Origin: Mesostigma viride
Taxonomy: Eukaryota > Streptophyta > Mesostigmatophyceae > Mesostigmatales > Mesostigmataceae
Length of the DNA: 64,000 bases
Assembly (NCBI GenBank): GCA_009746045.1
Contig: RPFO01001543.1
Coordinates: 16,001-80,000 of the forward strand
Reading direction: 5' to 3'
Below are positions 36,112 through 47,510 of the stretch, one piece after another. Both the position numbers and the translations under genes were made by a program. The number at the start of each line of letters is the position of its first letter. Positions within the stretch are counted from its first letter, which is position 1. The notes beneath the pieces were generated by a model. That model was not told the DNA's origin and made no database searches. It saw nothing but the letters and a program-made list of their open reading frames with translations.

Positions 36112-36445
36112 AGTTCAAGACACGGATGGCGTCAACCAGGACAAATATCTACTAGGGAATGCTGATTAGATATGACATCTCTTCTCAGACTGATGGCTGG
36201 GGAAAAAATGAATAAAGAATCTTTTACTGCACAGAGCAATTGGGGTAAACGTGGCTCGATTGAAAAGCTGGTGCAAGTAGGGCCGTGCAACACGACACTT
36301 ACTGCGTGTTCCATGACCACATTCAAGACTGTGAAGAGATTCCATAAGATTCTCGGAGATTCTGAATTTCGGCTAATGTTCATTCTGCACTGCTCAGCTG
36401 TCAGCTTACCTTCATGCCATGCCGCCAGGCGCCAAGCCAGGCCAG
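36112..36445 (+). repeat. Host repeat copy 1, left part, split by the gypsy insertion
   Basis: Nearly identical to 50346-50669, except for an extra ACACGACACTT-region difference of about 11 bp near 36280. It ends GCCAAGCCAGGCCAG where the LTR begins. The rest of this copy resumes after the gypsy, Mutator-like and TA elements at 50277. An inverted partial copy lies at about 51290-51357. Short ORFs here are not recognisable. Confidence 0.85.
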
Positions 36446-37020
36446 TGTTACGCCCAGGCTCTACTCGATCCCAAACCCCGCGCCTAACCTTACCTAAACT
36501 AGTGAGGGTACCTAGCGATGAGGAGCTGTATTGGCTATAAGACCTAGGACGCGACGACTCTGCTCTCAATGCATTCCGATACATGCGGTTACTGTACGCC
36601 ATATACCAAATAATGCCGGGACACTACGAAGTAAACACTGGTAAATTCACGACCCAAAACGATGTATTACAATTCCATAATATACACGCCGAGTGCGATT
36701 CACGAAGGACAACCGCTGCATAAATGATCGCCGACATGCGTGTATGCTCGGGCCGACACCGACCCTCGCCTACAGGACCAACGCATGTCCACAAGGTTCA
36801 AACGGAGGATAAAGGACCACTACTAAAGTACGCAGCGCGGCGCGACTGCACCAAGCCACCATACTGTACGATTGCCACGTCACAAGGCCCGGTACCAACC
36901 GGCCAAAAAGGTCCTAACTACACGTAAGCTTAGGAAAGTCAACGGACTGTCTCGAAATGGCTGAGGCACAAAGGACCTAATTTACGTCCGTAACAACAAC
37001 AAAAGTTACGCGACGTAACA
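36446..37020 (-). repeat. 3' LTR of the gypsy element
   Basis: 575 bp with TG...CA boundaries. It matches the other LTR at 48470-49042 (573 bp) except for an extra TA within CCATAATATACACGCC near 36685. It is preceded by the 5-bp target duplication GCCAG. Confidence 0.95.
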
Positions 37021-37036
37021 CCTCCCCCCCACAAAG
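37021..37036 (-). other. Polypurine tract of the gypsy element
   Basis: On the minus strand TTTGTGGGGGGGGAGG directly abuts the 3' LTR, where a plus-strand primer is expected. Confidence 0.8.
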
Positions 37037-37391
37037 GTAGGGAGCCCTCGCCCTACGTACACGGAGGAAACCAAAGGAGAAGGAGGATCTAAAGCACCCA
37101 ACAAAGCCTAACACAATCGACAGGCCATCCAAGGTACAAAGCACCAACATGTTAACTCGGTCTCCACCACCACGCCGGGTGGTGTAGGGTTAGCCAGCAC
37201 CAAGCCTGGTGGGAGGTTCCCCTAACTGCCTGGAACAGAGTCCTTGCCGGGGGGGACGGCACTGGGCAGGACACACAGAGTAAACAAATCAGTACCAAGG
37301 ACCAAGAACGACCAATCAACTGGCCAGAATATGAGGGCGACTCTATATACCGGAGGGACAACACCCTCAGGTCGGGCCTAGAGCCCTCTGT

Positions 37392-39641
37392 CTACACACC
37401 AGTAGCCTGAAAAGTACCACGGGTGGCCAAAAGCACATCCAGGTACGCCCGGTGATGAGCAACATCAGCAGGGTTATCATGCCTGTCTACATGGAGGAAC
37501 ACATCCTCCCAGACGCCATCAGGATACATGCCGAGGAAAGCCCAGTAGTAACGATGCTGTGTCAGGACCACCTGTCCACGGGCCCAGTCAAGGAACCCAC
37601 ACTGAAACTGTCGCACGAAGGGCTCTGCCGACAGCAGAAGGAGGGCGCGCAGGAGGAACCGATGGAAGACCAGCTCACCACGAGCAACAGAGGTGAAAAA
37701 CAAATCCAGGAAACGTTCCACGTTGCCGGGCCACAGACGCACGTGCCGAATCTCACGACCCTGCCAGCGGCGCAAGCACTGACGGGAGCCGTAAGTCGAC
37801 AGGTGGGTACCCGTCGTACGCGGAGGCTGGAACCCAGGCTCATCCAGCCCCTGACCCGGAAGGGGCGCAGGGCGACAAGCATCCCACTGCAGGCCCGGCT
37901 GGATGCGCAGGGAGTAGAGAGCACCCGCAGGGACAGGACGACTGAAGTACATGGCATCCGAGGGCATGATCCACAGGGGCTGAGGATACGCCCACTGGAC
38001 ATCACCATAGGTATAGCAAGGATCGTTAGCAGCCCGCGCCCAACGATATATGACCCTCTGCGCCCGCACCTCACCATCAAACAACGGATCGGCCAGCACC
38101 ACCATATTAAACGGAGGCCTATCCGTCTCTAGTGGGAGGTTCATCTCCTGAGGTAACGAGGAGGCGTAGCAAAACTGAGACGATGACACCGTGTTGGTAA
38201 CTACACTGGCCACACGAGGGAGAGCCACAGCCCGACAGAGGGCGGCGGACATGGCCAGTCCAGCGACCGCAACATCGGACACCTGCGGATCTAGATGGGC
38301 CACTGTCGGAAAACGCTCACGGTCCGCGGCGGACAACACACTGAGCAGTTCTACCGCCCTGACATGCCGGAACTCTACCTCACTGACACGCGTGACCGAA
38401 GCCGAGGACGCCGCAACAGGAGCAACGCGCGGTCGGTGGACGACGGCGGAGGCAGGCGCGACAGAAGAGGCGGTGGCGGCGGAAGTGGCGACAGGGGAAA
38501 ACGTTGTGGCCGGTCGGGCGGAGGTCCAATCACCCATGGCCGAATCATACGCATCCTCGGTAGTGTCAAACACCCACTTGCCCGTCGACGCCTTGCCCAA
38601 ATCTGGATGACGCTGAGGCTCGGTCGGCTGAGCAGGCGCGGCGGCGGCCGCCACGGACAGAGCGACAGCGGCCGGCTGAACAGGCGTGACGGAGGGCTCC
38701 ACAGACGGAGCGACAGCCGCCGGCTGAACAGGCGTGACGGAGGGCTCCACAGACGGAGCGACAGCGACCGGCTGGACAGGTGTGACGGAGGGCTCCACTG
38801 GCGGAAGGTGGGCGACCGGTTGAACAGGCGCAACGGAGGACGCCACGGACACAGGTCCGACAGCCGGTCGAACAGGCGCGACGGAGGACACCACGGACGG
38901 AGGCTCGACGGCTGGCTGAGCGGGAACCGCAGACGGAGGTGCCGCGGTGAATGCAGTGAATGCCGACAACAACGCCTGGAATTGCGCTTGCATCTCCACG
39001 ACGACGGTCGAGAGACTGGCGACAGCAGGGTCAACGGGCGGAGGAAGAGACTCTGCAACCGAGGAGACCGTCACCGACGACCCTGGACCAGAGGAACCCG
39101 GCCGCCCGAGGTCCGGAGGAAGATCCGTGAGGGGCATGGAAGCTAGAACCTCCGCAGCCACGGCTGGTGGAGCTGAGGTTGCCTCATCTTCACGCTCCAT
39201 GAATTCAACAGCCCTCACGAGGTCACAAGGGAACTCATCGAGCTCCGCATCCCCCTCAGCCGGAAGCCAGGGAAAAATATCCCTAATGCGCGCACGCCCA
39301 TCCGGAGTCGATAGGTATGAAAAAATGCGCGGGCCCTGCAGCACGGCCTCTATCTGTGCAAGCGCAGGACAGCGTGAGCCACACCCGAGGACACAACGGC
39401 CAGCGTCATCGAAGCTATGCACAGCTAGATGTTGGCCCAGAGGGTCGGAGGCATGCCACGAAATACCGCACAGCGCTGTCCGGACTAAGGCCGCTCGGTC
39501 AGGCGTGAGGGCCGCATGCACGCGGCCGCCCGGGAAGCAGCTCCGCGAGACCCATCGGCCTGGGAGCACCTCGTGGAATAACTGAGGATCTGGAGACGGA
39601 GGAGCAGCCAGGCGCTCCTCGTGAGGAGTAAGCGTCGCCAT
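37392..39641 (-). CDS. Extra ORF in env position of the gypsy element (749 aa, unknown)
   Basis: Not recognised. Open from an ATG at 39641 to 37392. The frame is also open upstream to 39716, directly after the TAG that ends pol (39719-39717) and in the same frame, so stop-codon readthrough into a pol fusion is possible. The readthrough segment is hydrophobic. An N-terminal region of about 190 residues has several Cys (CVLGCGSRC). It is followed by a Pro/Ala/Val-rich stretch of repeated VEPSVTPVQP units of about 20 residues, then a C-terminal domain of about 300 residues rich in Trp, Arg and aromatic residues (YRWARA, WLFF-like and DVFLHVDRHDNPADVAHH motifs). Clearly more GC-rich than pol and gag. 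No transmembrane anchor or fusion-peptide pattern argues for a classical envelope; capture of a host gene or a lineage-specific structural ORF are alternatives. Confidence 0.7.
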   Translation of the reverse strand: MATLTPHEERLAAPPSPDPQLFHEVLPGRWVSRSCFPGGRVHAALTPDRAALVRTALCGISWHASDPLGQHLAVHSFDDAGRCVLGCGSRCPALAQIEAVLQGPRIFSYLSTPDGRARIRDIFPWLPAEGDAELDEFPCDLVRAVEFMEREDEATSAPPAVAAEVLASMPLTDLPPDLGRPGSSGPGSSVTVSSVAESLPPPVDPAVASLSTVVVEMQAQFQALLSAFTAFTAAPPSAVPAQPAVEPPSVVSSVAPVRPAVGPVSVASSVAPVQPVAHLPPVEPSVTPVQPVAVAPSVEPSVTPVQPAAVAPSVEPSVTPVQPAAVALSVAAAAAPAQPTEPQRHPDLGKASTGKWVFDTTEDAYDSAMGDWTSARPATTFSPVATSAATASSVAPASAVVHRPRVAPVAASSASVTRVSEVEFRHVRAVELLSVLSAADRERFPTVAHLDPQVSDVAVAGLAMSAALCRAVALPRVASVVTNTVSSSQFCYASSLPQEMNLPLETDRPPFNMVVLADPLFDGEVRAQRVIYRWARAANDPCYTYGDVQWAYPQPLWIMPSDAMYFSRPVPAGALYSLRIQPGLQWDACRPAPLPGQGLDEPGFQPPRTTGTHLSTYGSRQCLRRWQGREIRHVRLWPGNVERFLDLFFTSVARGELVFHRFLLRALLLLSAEPFVRQFQCGFLDWARGQVVLTQHRYYWAFLGMYPDGVWEDVFLHVDRHDNPADVAHHRAYLDVLLATRGTFQATGV

Positions 39642-39716
39642 GAAGGCTGTGGAGGGGGGGGACAACCATCCGCCCCATACACAAAAGGAAGAACATAAGG
39701 CAAGGAGGACAAACAA

Positions 39717-42700
39717 CTAGAGATGGTGCAGGTTTTTGTACTCCCTCAAGAGGCGACTACACCCATCTAACTCCGACTCGGAGTACCATACTCTATCTAC
39801 CTCCCCACGGGCATACAACCACTTAACCTTGTACTGGCGTTGAGTACCGCGGCCCCTTTTTACATCTCTGTGGGCCACGATACTCTCTACCTCATCCTCT
39901 ACTTCACCAGTGTCAGGGTTATGTTCCAAGGGAGCAGGAGCTAACTCTCTACCAGCAAACGTACTCTGATGATACAGTTTGAGCTGACTCCTATGGAAAG
40001 AGCGAGAGTGGGTCTGCCAAGAGGAGGGAATATCTATTTCATAGAGGAAATTGCCTACTCTAGAAAGCACACGGAAAGGGCCAAGGAAAGCGGGCCTAAG
40101 CTTCACCTTCAGCTCCGCCTCAAACTTATGGGCGAAGCGCCCCACACGAGGGCCTTCTACCAATACGAGGTCGCCTACTTCTATCTCTGGGGCCCTTCTA
40201 TCCAGTGAGGAACGCAGCCTATCTAAGTATTTGGCCTGTGCCTTGTGGTATCCTGCGATGGCCTGGTCATGAGCGTTTTTCATCTTAGACAGCAATTCAT
40301 GAACACCAGCAATCGTTTCACGAGACACAGTATCCTTATCACGGAGAGGACTAGCTAAAAGAGAGGTGGGGGTTAAGGGTTGACGACCAGTGTCAAGGAA
40401 GAAAGGGGTCAATCCATGCGCAGCTTGAGGACAGTTGTTCAAAGAAAATTCAACCAAACATAGGTAATCTTCCCAGTCACTACCAGACCCATTTACATAA
40501 TGTCTGAGGGCTTCTTCTACCACTCTATTTAAACGCTCTACTAGGTGTGAGGAGGAGGAATGGTACGCAGTGCCAAACGTCACTTTAGTACCAATAGCAG
40601 CAAAGAACTCTGTCCAAAAGTCTGAGGTAAACAACTTGTCCTTATCAGAGATAAACTGCCTGCTCAACCCATGGTAACGATAAACATTCTGAAGGTACAG
40701 CTGGGCACAGTCACGAGCAGTAAGCTCCAAGGGACAAGGGACAAGATGACAACGTCTAGTAAGGCGGTCTACAAACACGAGGATCTGCGCATTGCCTTTA
40801 GGATTCTTTTTAAAGGGACCCACAAAATCCATCATAATGGAATCCCAAGGCATTATAGGATCAGGGAGGGTACGAGGTTCTGCTATCTGACCCACATTAC
40901 TAGGTTTCATTTCCTGGCATGACTGACATGTCCTAACATATTCATCCACATCACTGAGGAGGGAGGGCCAGAAGTATGAACGGGTTACCAAATCCCGCAC
41001 ACGCTTCCCGCCCTGGTGAGCAGCTAGATCATGTAACTCAAACAACAAGGAGGAGCGGCAAATCGGAGGAACATACAAACGCCATTGCGGAGGATCATCC
41101 TTTAACAGCACATACAAGAAGCCACCCACAAACTTGCACGGGTACTTCCCAAATTTTTGAGGGTGTGAGGAGATTGCGGTCAAGGCTTCCGGCTCAGTGG
41201 CCGTAAATCTACTGATGAGACGCTCTAAATCCGACGTAGGATTGGCTACCGAGGTATCTACAGAGGGTTTGAACAAGTCACCCACAGCTTTACCAAAAAG
41301 GAGGGGTGGACCAGAAGGAACAACATTACCATACGACTTCCCAGCCCTAGTGGAAACATGACTTAGGGGACAAGAAATAATTTTATTAGTATCCTCCCCC
41401 TCCCCCAAGGTGACAGGTGTGCCCTCACACCGCAGAGAAAGGCCTACATGGGAGAGGAGATCGGGAAAACGGACAGAGGTATGGAAAAGGTAGGTATACT
41501 GCCCGTCATCAGGGACGTCACCATAGGGGAAAACACCAAGAGGAGTAGGAACGAGGGTGGTAGTGAGGACATCTAGATCCTCGAAAAAGGAATAGTCAGG
41601 ACGTCGGGATAAAGCATCAGGGACTATATTATCTACGCCCTTGACGTATTGCAATTTAAATGGGGCGAATTGCGCAAGGAATTCCATCCACCGCGCTTGC
41701 CGAGGAGTGAGGTTAGGTTGTGACAGGAGGTGAATCAGAGGACGATGGTCGGTTTGAATAATCAACCGGTAAGGGTCAGCATCACAAGGTTCGCAGATAC
41801 AGACATCGAACTGGGCCCCTTTGAGGAAATGTTGCCAAGAGTGACAGCAATATACCACAGCTAATAACTCTTGTTGATGAACTGGGTAGTTGCGTTCAGC
41901 AGGTAACATAGTCCTAGAGATGTATTCGATGGGTTGCAAACCATGACCCTGGTCTTGGAGGAGAACACCCCCAATCGCTACCTTACTAGCGTCAGTAGCT
42001 ACTACAAATGGTCGTGAGGTATCGGGCAAGACGAGGACCGGAGGCGAGAGTAAAAGAGACTTGAGGGTTGTAAAAGCTTGTTGGCACTCAAGGCCCCAAA
42101 CAAAAGGAATATCCTTCTTCAGCAGGTGGTTAATAGGAGCCGCGATAGTCGCGAACCGAGGAATAAAACGTCGGTAATAGGAGGCAAGACCGAGGAAACT
42201 GCGTACACTTTTGACATCCGTAGGCACTGGCCAATCCTGGATGGACCTTGTTTTATCAGGATCGGTAGCAACACCTTTATCAGATAGGACGTGACCGAGG
42301 AAGGGAACACTACGACCAGACCGCACTTTAGCTCGCCTAGCCCACAAGGAATTAGCGGCCATAATATCTAGAACCTTTTTGAGGTCCACGAGATGGGTTT
42401 CGAAGTCAGGGGAATAAATAAGGATATCGTCTAGGTAAGCTTGTGCGCAAGAACGATCATGTTCAGAGATTTGAACCGAGGAAAAAGTGGGATCTTTGAG
42501 GTCAGAGGAGACTTGAGGTAGGTGTGAGGTACCCATGACGGGTCTGAGGATGTCATTCATAAGCATCTGGAAGGAGGAGGGGGAATTGCATAAACCCATT
42601 GCCGCAACCCTAAACTGGTAGTGTCCGAAAGGAGTGGCAAAGGCAGTTTTGTGGCAATCCTCCGGAGCTATCCGCAACTGCCAAAACCCATCCGCGCAAT

Positions 42701-42935
42701 CAAGGACAGTGAAACAGGAGGAACCCTTAACTTTATTAAAAATATCGTCTATTCTAGGCAAGGGGTATTTAGATTTTACAGTAATGTCATTCAATTTACG
42801 ATAATCAGTAACCAAGCGGAACTTGCCATTTGGCTTAGGAACTAGCAAAACACCAGCGGAATATGGGGAATTGCTGGGTTCTATTAAACCTGCCTCTAAA
42901 AGGTCTACGAGAATCTGCTTTAATTCTTTAACACC
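39717..42935 (-). pseudogene. gypsy pol, main part: RT, RNase H, integrase, chromodomain
   Basis: Open reading frame of about 1070 codons downstream of the insertion. RT carries FRLVTDYRKLN, DCADGFWQL and the catalytic YLDD at about residue 180 of the ORF, with about 20 extra residues just before YLDD. RNase H shows ATDASK and a later TDHRP. Integrase has the HHCC zinc motif (HDLAAHQGGK...CQSCQ), then D (MMDFVGPFK), D (FISDKD) and E (HLVERLNR). A chromodomain closes the protein (VESIVAHRDVKRG...YKVKWLY...WYSESEL), placing it among chromoviruses, which integrate into marked chromatin. It ends with TAG, in frame with the following ORF. It is called a pseudogene because the RT N-terminus and protease are separated from it by the insert at 42936-44648. 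Confidence 0.92.
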
Positions 42936-44648
42936 GTCGTTCGTCACTGCACCTATTCTTAGGACTGAGTTCAACTCAGTCCTATTCTTAGGACTGAGTT
43001 TTTGGGTTTCGTAGAAAATTCGCCCAAGTCGGAATGTTTGTCAAAAAAATTCCCTCAAAATTTATTCAAATACTACGTGAAATGACCTTTCTTAGACATA
43101 TTTTTGCGATTTTTTTGGATTTTGTTTGGGCGGCTAAATGTACGGTCAAAGTACAGGTGGTAAGGGTACTTTTTCACGTGAAACGTGAGTTCCGGAAATG
43201 CACGACCTAGCCATGGCGGCTTGCGCCCATGCATGCAGTTTACGTTTGCGGACCATTTAGCTGGTAAAACCCAGGAAATAGATTTAATATGTCCTAAAGA
43301 TGACACAAACCAATTTTTAGCTCCCGGGGATGCGATTTACCAGGTGTCGGCACTGCTCTTGCTGGAAAAAACTGCGACCAGGCAGGTTGACGGAATTGAT
43401 GACTAAATTTACTTTACGGTGCAGTTCGAAGGGTTTATATGCTTCTTTCTACTTATTATCATGCATGTGTGTAGAATTAAGTCAGTGGCAGTAAAGATTT
43501 GATGATTTCGACCACTCTGTCATGTCATGGTTTGTGTGCCGCAAGTGTCACTTTTGCGGGCACCGCCTGGGCCAAGATAACGCCATCCGTGCACGGTAAA
43601 GCTGAAATATCGTCACCTCATCGTTTTGTTATGTTCTTACATGAGTTTGAGCTTGCAAGGCGCTGTCAGTTTCGAATCTTGATGCGCTTTCTTGACCGTT
43701 GCCTGCCCCTCTCTAAACCCCCATTTTTTATGATGTTACCAGGCATTTGCCTTACCCTAGTGTACTTTTGCAGTTTTTTAGGCGCTGTATGGGTTTAAAT
43801 ACCTTCATAGATGTTAGTTATTCTTTTGCTACGTTCATACTGCGTGATTGTATGGCCATGGGCTGCATCCAGCGTGCTTTCAAGCTTATACGGGTGAGTG
43901 AAGAATCTTGGTGATAAACCACTGTCATCATGTGCCAGCAAGTATGTTGGCCATGCCATGGCAAGGCAAAACAGTGTTAGCCATCTCTATTCTTGTTAAA
44001 AACAATTGAAATATGCTTAACCTACCCATTATATTGGTGGTTAAGGCTCATAATAAAACCCTTTGTAGGTAGGTAACAATGCCCATTCCCTACGTGCGTG
44101 CATAGGCTCTCACACATATACTAAGGTATAATATAACTGCAATATGATGATGCAAGTATGTTTTCCTGTTATGCTAGAAGGGAAATGAGTTGATTGGCAT
44201 GGTTGGTTGCCACGGTGGTGTGTAGTATGACCGCACTTACATGCTTGCACATTGCTAGCAACCTCGAAACCCATTCTTAGGGCTGGTGGTTTTTGGTGAG
44301 TTTCAGGTAGAGGCTGTGGCCAAATTGAGCCCAGTTTTTTGCCATGTTTCAAGAACTGTATTGTTTACACGCCTATATTTTTTCAACATGCATATGGATT
44401 TTATTGAATTTTCCCAACTCGTCCTTCCACAGAAAATTGCCAAATCGCGAGCATGGGTTGACACCCTTGTAAAATTTTACATGATTTGGTCAACATATGA
44501 TTTTTTAGGCATATGCCCAAGCATTAGCATGATATTGAGTGCTCTGATGCATATCAAACATATGGGGTACCCCCCTACCCTTACCGCTACATGATCTCAA
44601 AGTTGGCATACTCAGTCCTAAAAATAGGACTGAGTTTTGACGTACGAC
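42936..44648. mobile_element. 1.7-kb inverted-repeat element inserted in gypsy pol
   Basis: Removing about 42936-44648 rejoins RT sequence (YRMGP-T to VKELKQ) with the spacing normal for gypsy RT. The ends share an inverted, imperfect repeat: GTCGTTCGTCA and CCTATTCTTAGGACTGAGT on the left, GTCGTACGTCA and CCTATTTTTAGGACTGAGT on the right. CTCAGTCCTA/TAGGACTGAG palindromes lie just inside both ends. No target duplication could be fixed. The interior (43130-44250) is related to 58265-59400. No transposase ORF is evident. Confidence 0.75.
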
Positions 44649-45480
44649 TCTGTAGGGCCCATTCTATACATAGGGGAGTGCGTAGGAACAGCACCATCTT
44701 TAATCACAACACGATGCAAAACAGGACGCGGAGGAGGGTATGAGGGGGTCTTTTCTTCAAAGACCTTAGAGGAATCAATAACAGCCATGTAGCGGGCTAA
44801 CTCCGTTTTGTCAAACCCTACTCCTATTGCATTGGGTTTATCAGGATCTATTCCCACATATTAATAGGTATTTCTTGTATTTCCAATTGGAGGAACATAC
44901 ATAATAAATATCCATTTTCCTTTAGTTCTGCTCGTAATTGATCTTTAGTCACTATGACATCAGATATACTACGCCTAGGAGGAGGCTGAGGAGGAGGCGG
45001 AGGAGTAATATCCACCAAGGAAAGATTTTCTACCTTATAGTGTCGTTCAGGCACCCAATAAGAATTGTCAGGGAACCAGATAACCATAGTGTCATAATTA
45101 ATAGTGATTTTGTGGTCTTGATGCCAATCTAAGCCCAACAATATATCCGCAGTCGTTATAGGACCTATGGTCGCCACCAATTTAATCTGGCGACCCTGAA
45201 TGAGGAGTGGTAAGGATACAGTCCCAGGAGAGTGACTGGTGCGACCATCAGCATAGTGTACAGTCACTGGAGAGGCATGAGGGGTAGATACTAATCCTAG
45301 TCTCCTAACAAGGGCCTCACTTACAAAGGAGCTGGCAGCCCCACTATCTACGAGGACAGAAACATTGAGGATATCATGAGGACGCAGAAAAGGGTCTACC
45401 ACGGTAGTAGGAACGGTAAGGCCACCATTTAGAAACATCAAAGGACGCACACGCAGGGGTGCAGAGGATGCAGCATCCAC
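44649..45480 (-). pseudogene. gypsy protease and RT N-terminus, frame-broken
   Basis: Aspartic protease with the active-site motif VSVLVDSGAASSFVS and downstream ILLGLDW. It belongs to pol, downstream of gag and in another frame, as expected for frameshift expression. The reading frame is lost near 44850-44857 (EIPINMWE then stop), and the RT start (PPRPVLHRVVIKDG, THSPMYRMGPTES) continues in a different frame until the inserted element. These two lesions inactivate this part. Confidence 0.85.
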
Positions 45481-45566
45481 AGTAGTGACAAAAACAGGTA
45501 AACAAAATTTTTCAGGGCTTGGGGTACTAGCTGAGGACCTGACCAGGCTACCCCCTGCTGACAGGT

Positions 45567-47267
45567 CTACTGTTTTCCCTCCCCCCCTACATCATCCAAG
45601 GGAACGAACCCTGGAGGAAACCCGGGTGAGAAGGCCATTGCTGGAGAATCACGCGGGTATTGAGAGGGGACGGCATCCTGATCAGAATGGGGATTCACTA
45701 AGGAGCCTGTCTGTACAGCATTTAACCGAGAGGGTTGAGGAGCAGAAGAGGAACGACCAGAGGGTGGGCGAAGGGGAGAGGCCCGCTGAGGAGTACGCGG
45801 AGGGCGGGCATTGGGATGAGGGGGGGCTCCAGAAAGAAACTTGGGGCACTCCCTCTTAAGATGGCCCACCTCATGACAGTGATAACACGTGATGTGAGAC
45901 ACATCCAATGCAGATACATCTGTAACACAAATATCTAATTCTTCTACATATGCCTCTTCTTCTTCAGGGGTGAGGACAAGGTTATGGACCCTAGTACGGA
46001 CAGGAGCAGGAGCATACATAAAATCAGCAACACGGAGGAGATGGGTACGAACCGCAGCCAGAGGAAGGTCGCGAAAACGATAAGCAGAAAACTGTTTCTT
46101 AACTTCACGCAAGAGGTTTTTATTAAGACCTTGCAAGAAGCGAGCACGGACTTCCGCACCCGAGAGGTCTCGAATGCGTACCATCTGGGCATCAAATTCG
46201 CGTTGATATTCCCTATAAGTTTTATTGCCTTGCTCAAGGGATCCAAAGCTAAGGCGTTCTTGCCAATCAGCGTCTGGAGGCACGACATGATTTTCCAATC
46301 TCCTAAACAATTCTGCTACTGAGTTAGGGTATGCATGCGACGCGAGGGACTCACATTGAATAAGGGTGACAAGGGCAGGGGCCACACACGTGGTAAGGTA
46401 ATGAGGGACAAGAACAACATCAGGGAGTTTCCACCTATAATACTGTTCCCAAGAGGCCGTCTGCTGAGTGAGGAGCATAAGAAAGGTGAAAAACTGCTGA
46501 GGAGTGGAACTGGTATCTAACTTAGGCACACTAGTAAAGGTGGGAAGGGGAGGGGGCTTAGATGCACGAGAAGGATCAGTTTTATCCATCGGCCCACTCT
46601 TTTCCACAGGCACATACTCAGGCAGTAACCAATTATGAGGAGCAGGATAGGTCTTAGGAAGAGGACGTGAGGGCGCCACAGAGTCAGGTCGGTGACCCGA
46701 GGTGTGAGGAACAGTATAGGCTTCTCTCATTGTGGAATAGGAAAAATGATCATAGTTTTTATCATGGAGAGGCATGGTGCTAAAATCCTGATTAATCTCT
46801 AATTCTGCTACACGCGACGGGAATTGGGCTGCTTCATAGGCCGTATCAGGGTATGCCCAGGAAGCAGGAGGATGTGTAGGAATGGCAGTAGGATACCCAG
46901 TAGGGCCCACAGGAGCGAGACTACGTACACCACGAGGGGCTGACACCTGAGGAGCCTGAGAGGGTACAGACACAGAGGGATGCCCAGCATTACCAGGAGG
47001 AATAGCAGAGGATGGGGCAGTAGCCCTAGTACGCGCCTCAAACGTAGGAGGAGGAATAATAGGTGAACGGTGAAAGGACGGAGTAGAGGGAGTACTGTCA
47101 GAACGTACACTCTGAGACGGAGGAGTCAAGTGATGGACAGTGTCCAAGGAATCACGTCTATTACCCATAGCCAACTGAGGAGTACCAGGATTAACACCAG
47201 GAGTAACACCTGAGGAACGTTGGTTAATGGGAGACATACCCCCACCAAGAGACGGTTGAGAGGACAT
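45567..47267 (-). CDS. gypsy gag polyprotein (566 aa)
   Basis: Intact ORF starting MSSQPSLGGG. It has a Pro/Ser-rich N-terminal region of about 220 residues, a retrotransposon capsid-type region (FRRLENHVVP...EYQREFDAQM...FLQGLNKNLLREV), and a CCHC zinc knuckle CYHCHEVGHLKREC near residue 461. Its C-terminal tail is Pro/Arg-rich. Expected role: packaging of element RNA in cytoplasmic particles. Gag is open while pol is broken, so this copy might still supply gag in trans. Confidence 0.93.
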   Translation of the reverse strand: MSSQPSLGGGMSPINQRSSGVTPGVNPGTPQLAMGNRRDSLDTVHHLTPPSQSVRSDSTPSTPSFHRSPIIPPPTFEARTRATAPSSAIPPGNAGHPSVSVPSQAPQVSAPRGVRSLAPVGPTGYPTAIPTHPPASWAYPDTAYEAAQFPSRVAELEINQDFSTMPLHDKNYDHFSYSTMREAYTVPHTSGHRPDSVAPSRPLPKTYPAPHNWLLPEYVPVEKSGPMDKTDPSRASKPPPLPTFTSVPKLDTSSTPQQFFTFLMLLTQQTASWEQYYRWKLPDVVLVPHYLTTCVAPALVTLIQCESLASHAYPNSVAELFRRLENHVVPPDADWQERLSFGSLEQGNKTYREYQREFDAQMVRIRDLSGAEVRARFLQGLNKNLLREVKKQFSAYRFRDLPLAAVRTHLLRVADFMYAPAPVRTRVHNLVLTPEEEEAYVEELDICVTDVSALDVSHITCYHCHEVGHLKRECPKFLSGAPPHPNARPPRTPQRASPLRPPSGRSSSAPQPSRLNAVQTGSLVNPHSDQDAVPSQYPRDSPAMAFSPGFPPGFVPLDDVGGEGKQ

Positions 47268-47510
47268 GTTTGAGGTGCAAAGGAAAGAAATACACTGGAC
47301 GAGGAAAAGTTAACAAGCTGAACAAGGATAAGACAAAAATCTGGTCAAGGACCGAACAAAAATCTGACCACAACTAAAATAAAATCAGATCAAGGATAAA
47401 AGAAAATCAGGTCAAAAAGAAAATAAATTCAGGTCAAATGGGGCATGACCAAAAAAAACAAAGGGAAGTGGCATCCACTTTAGCAAGGAAAAAGGAAAGA
47501 ACAATCTAGC

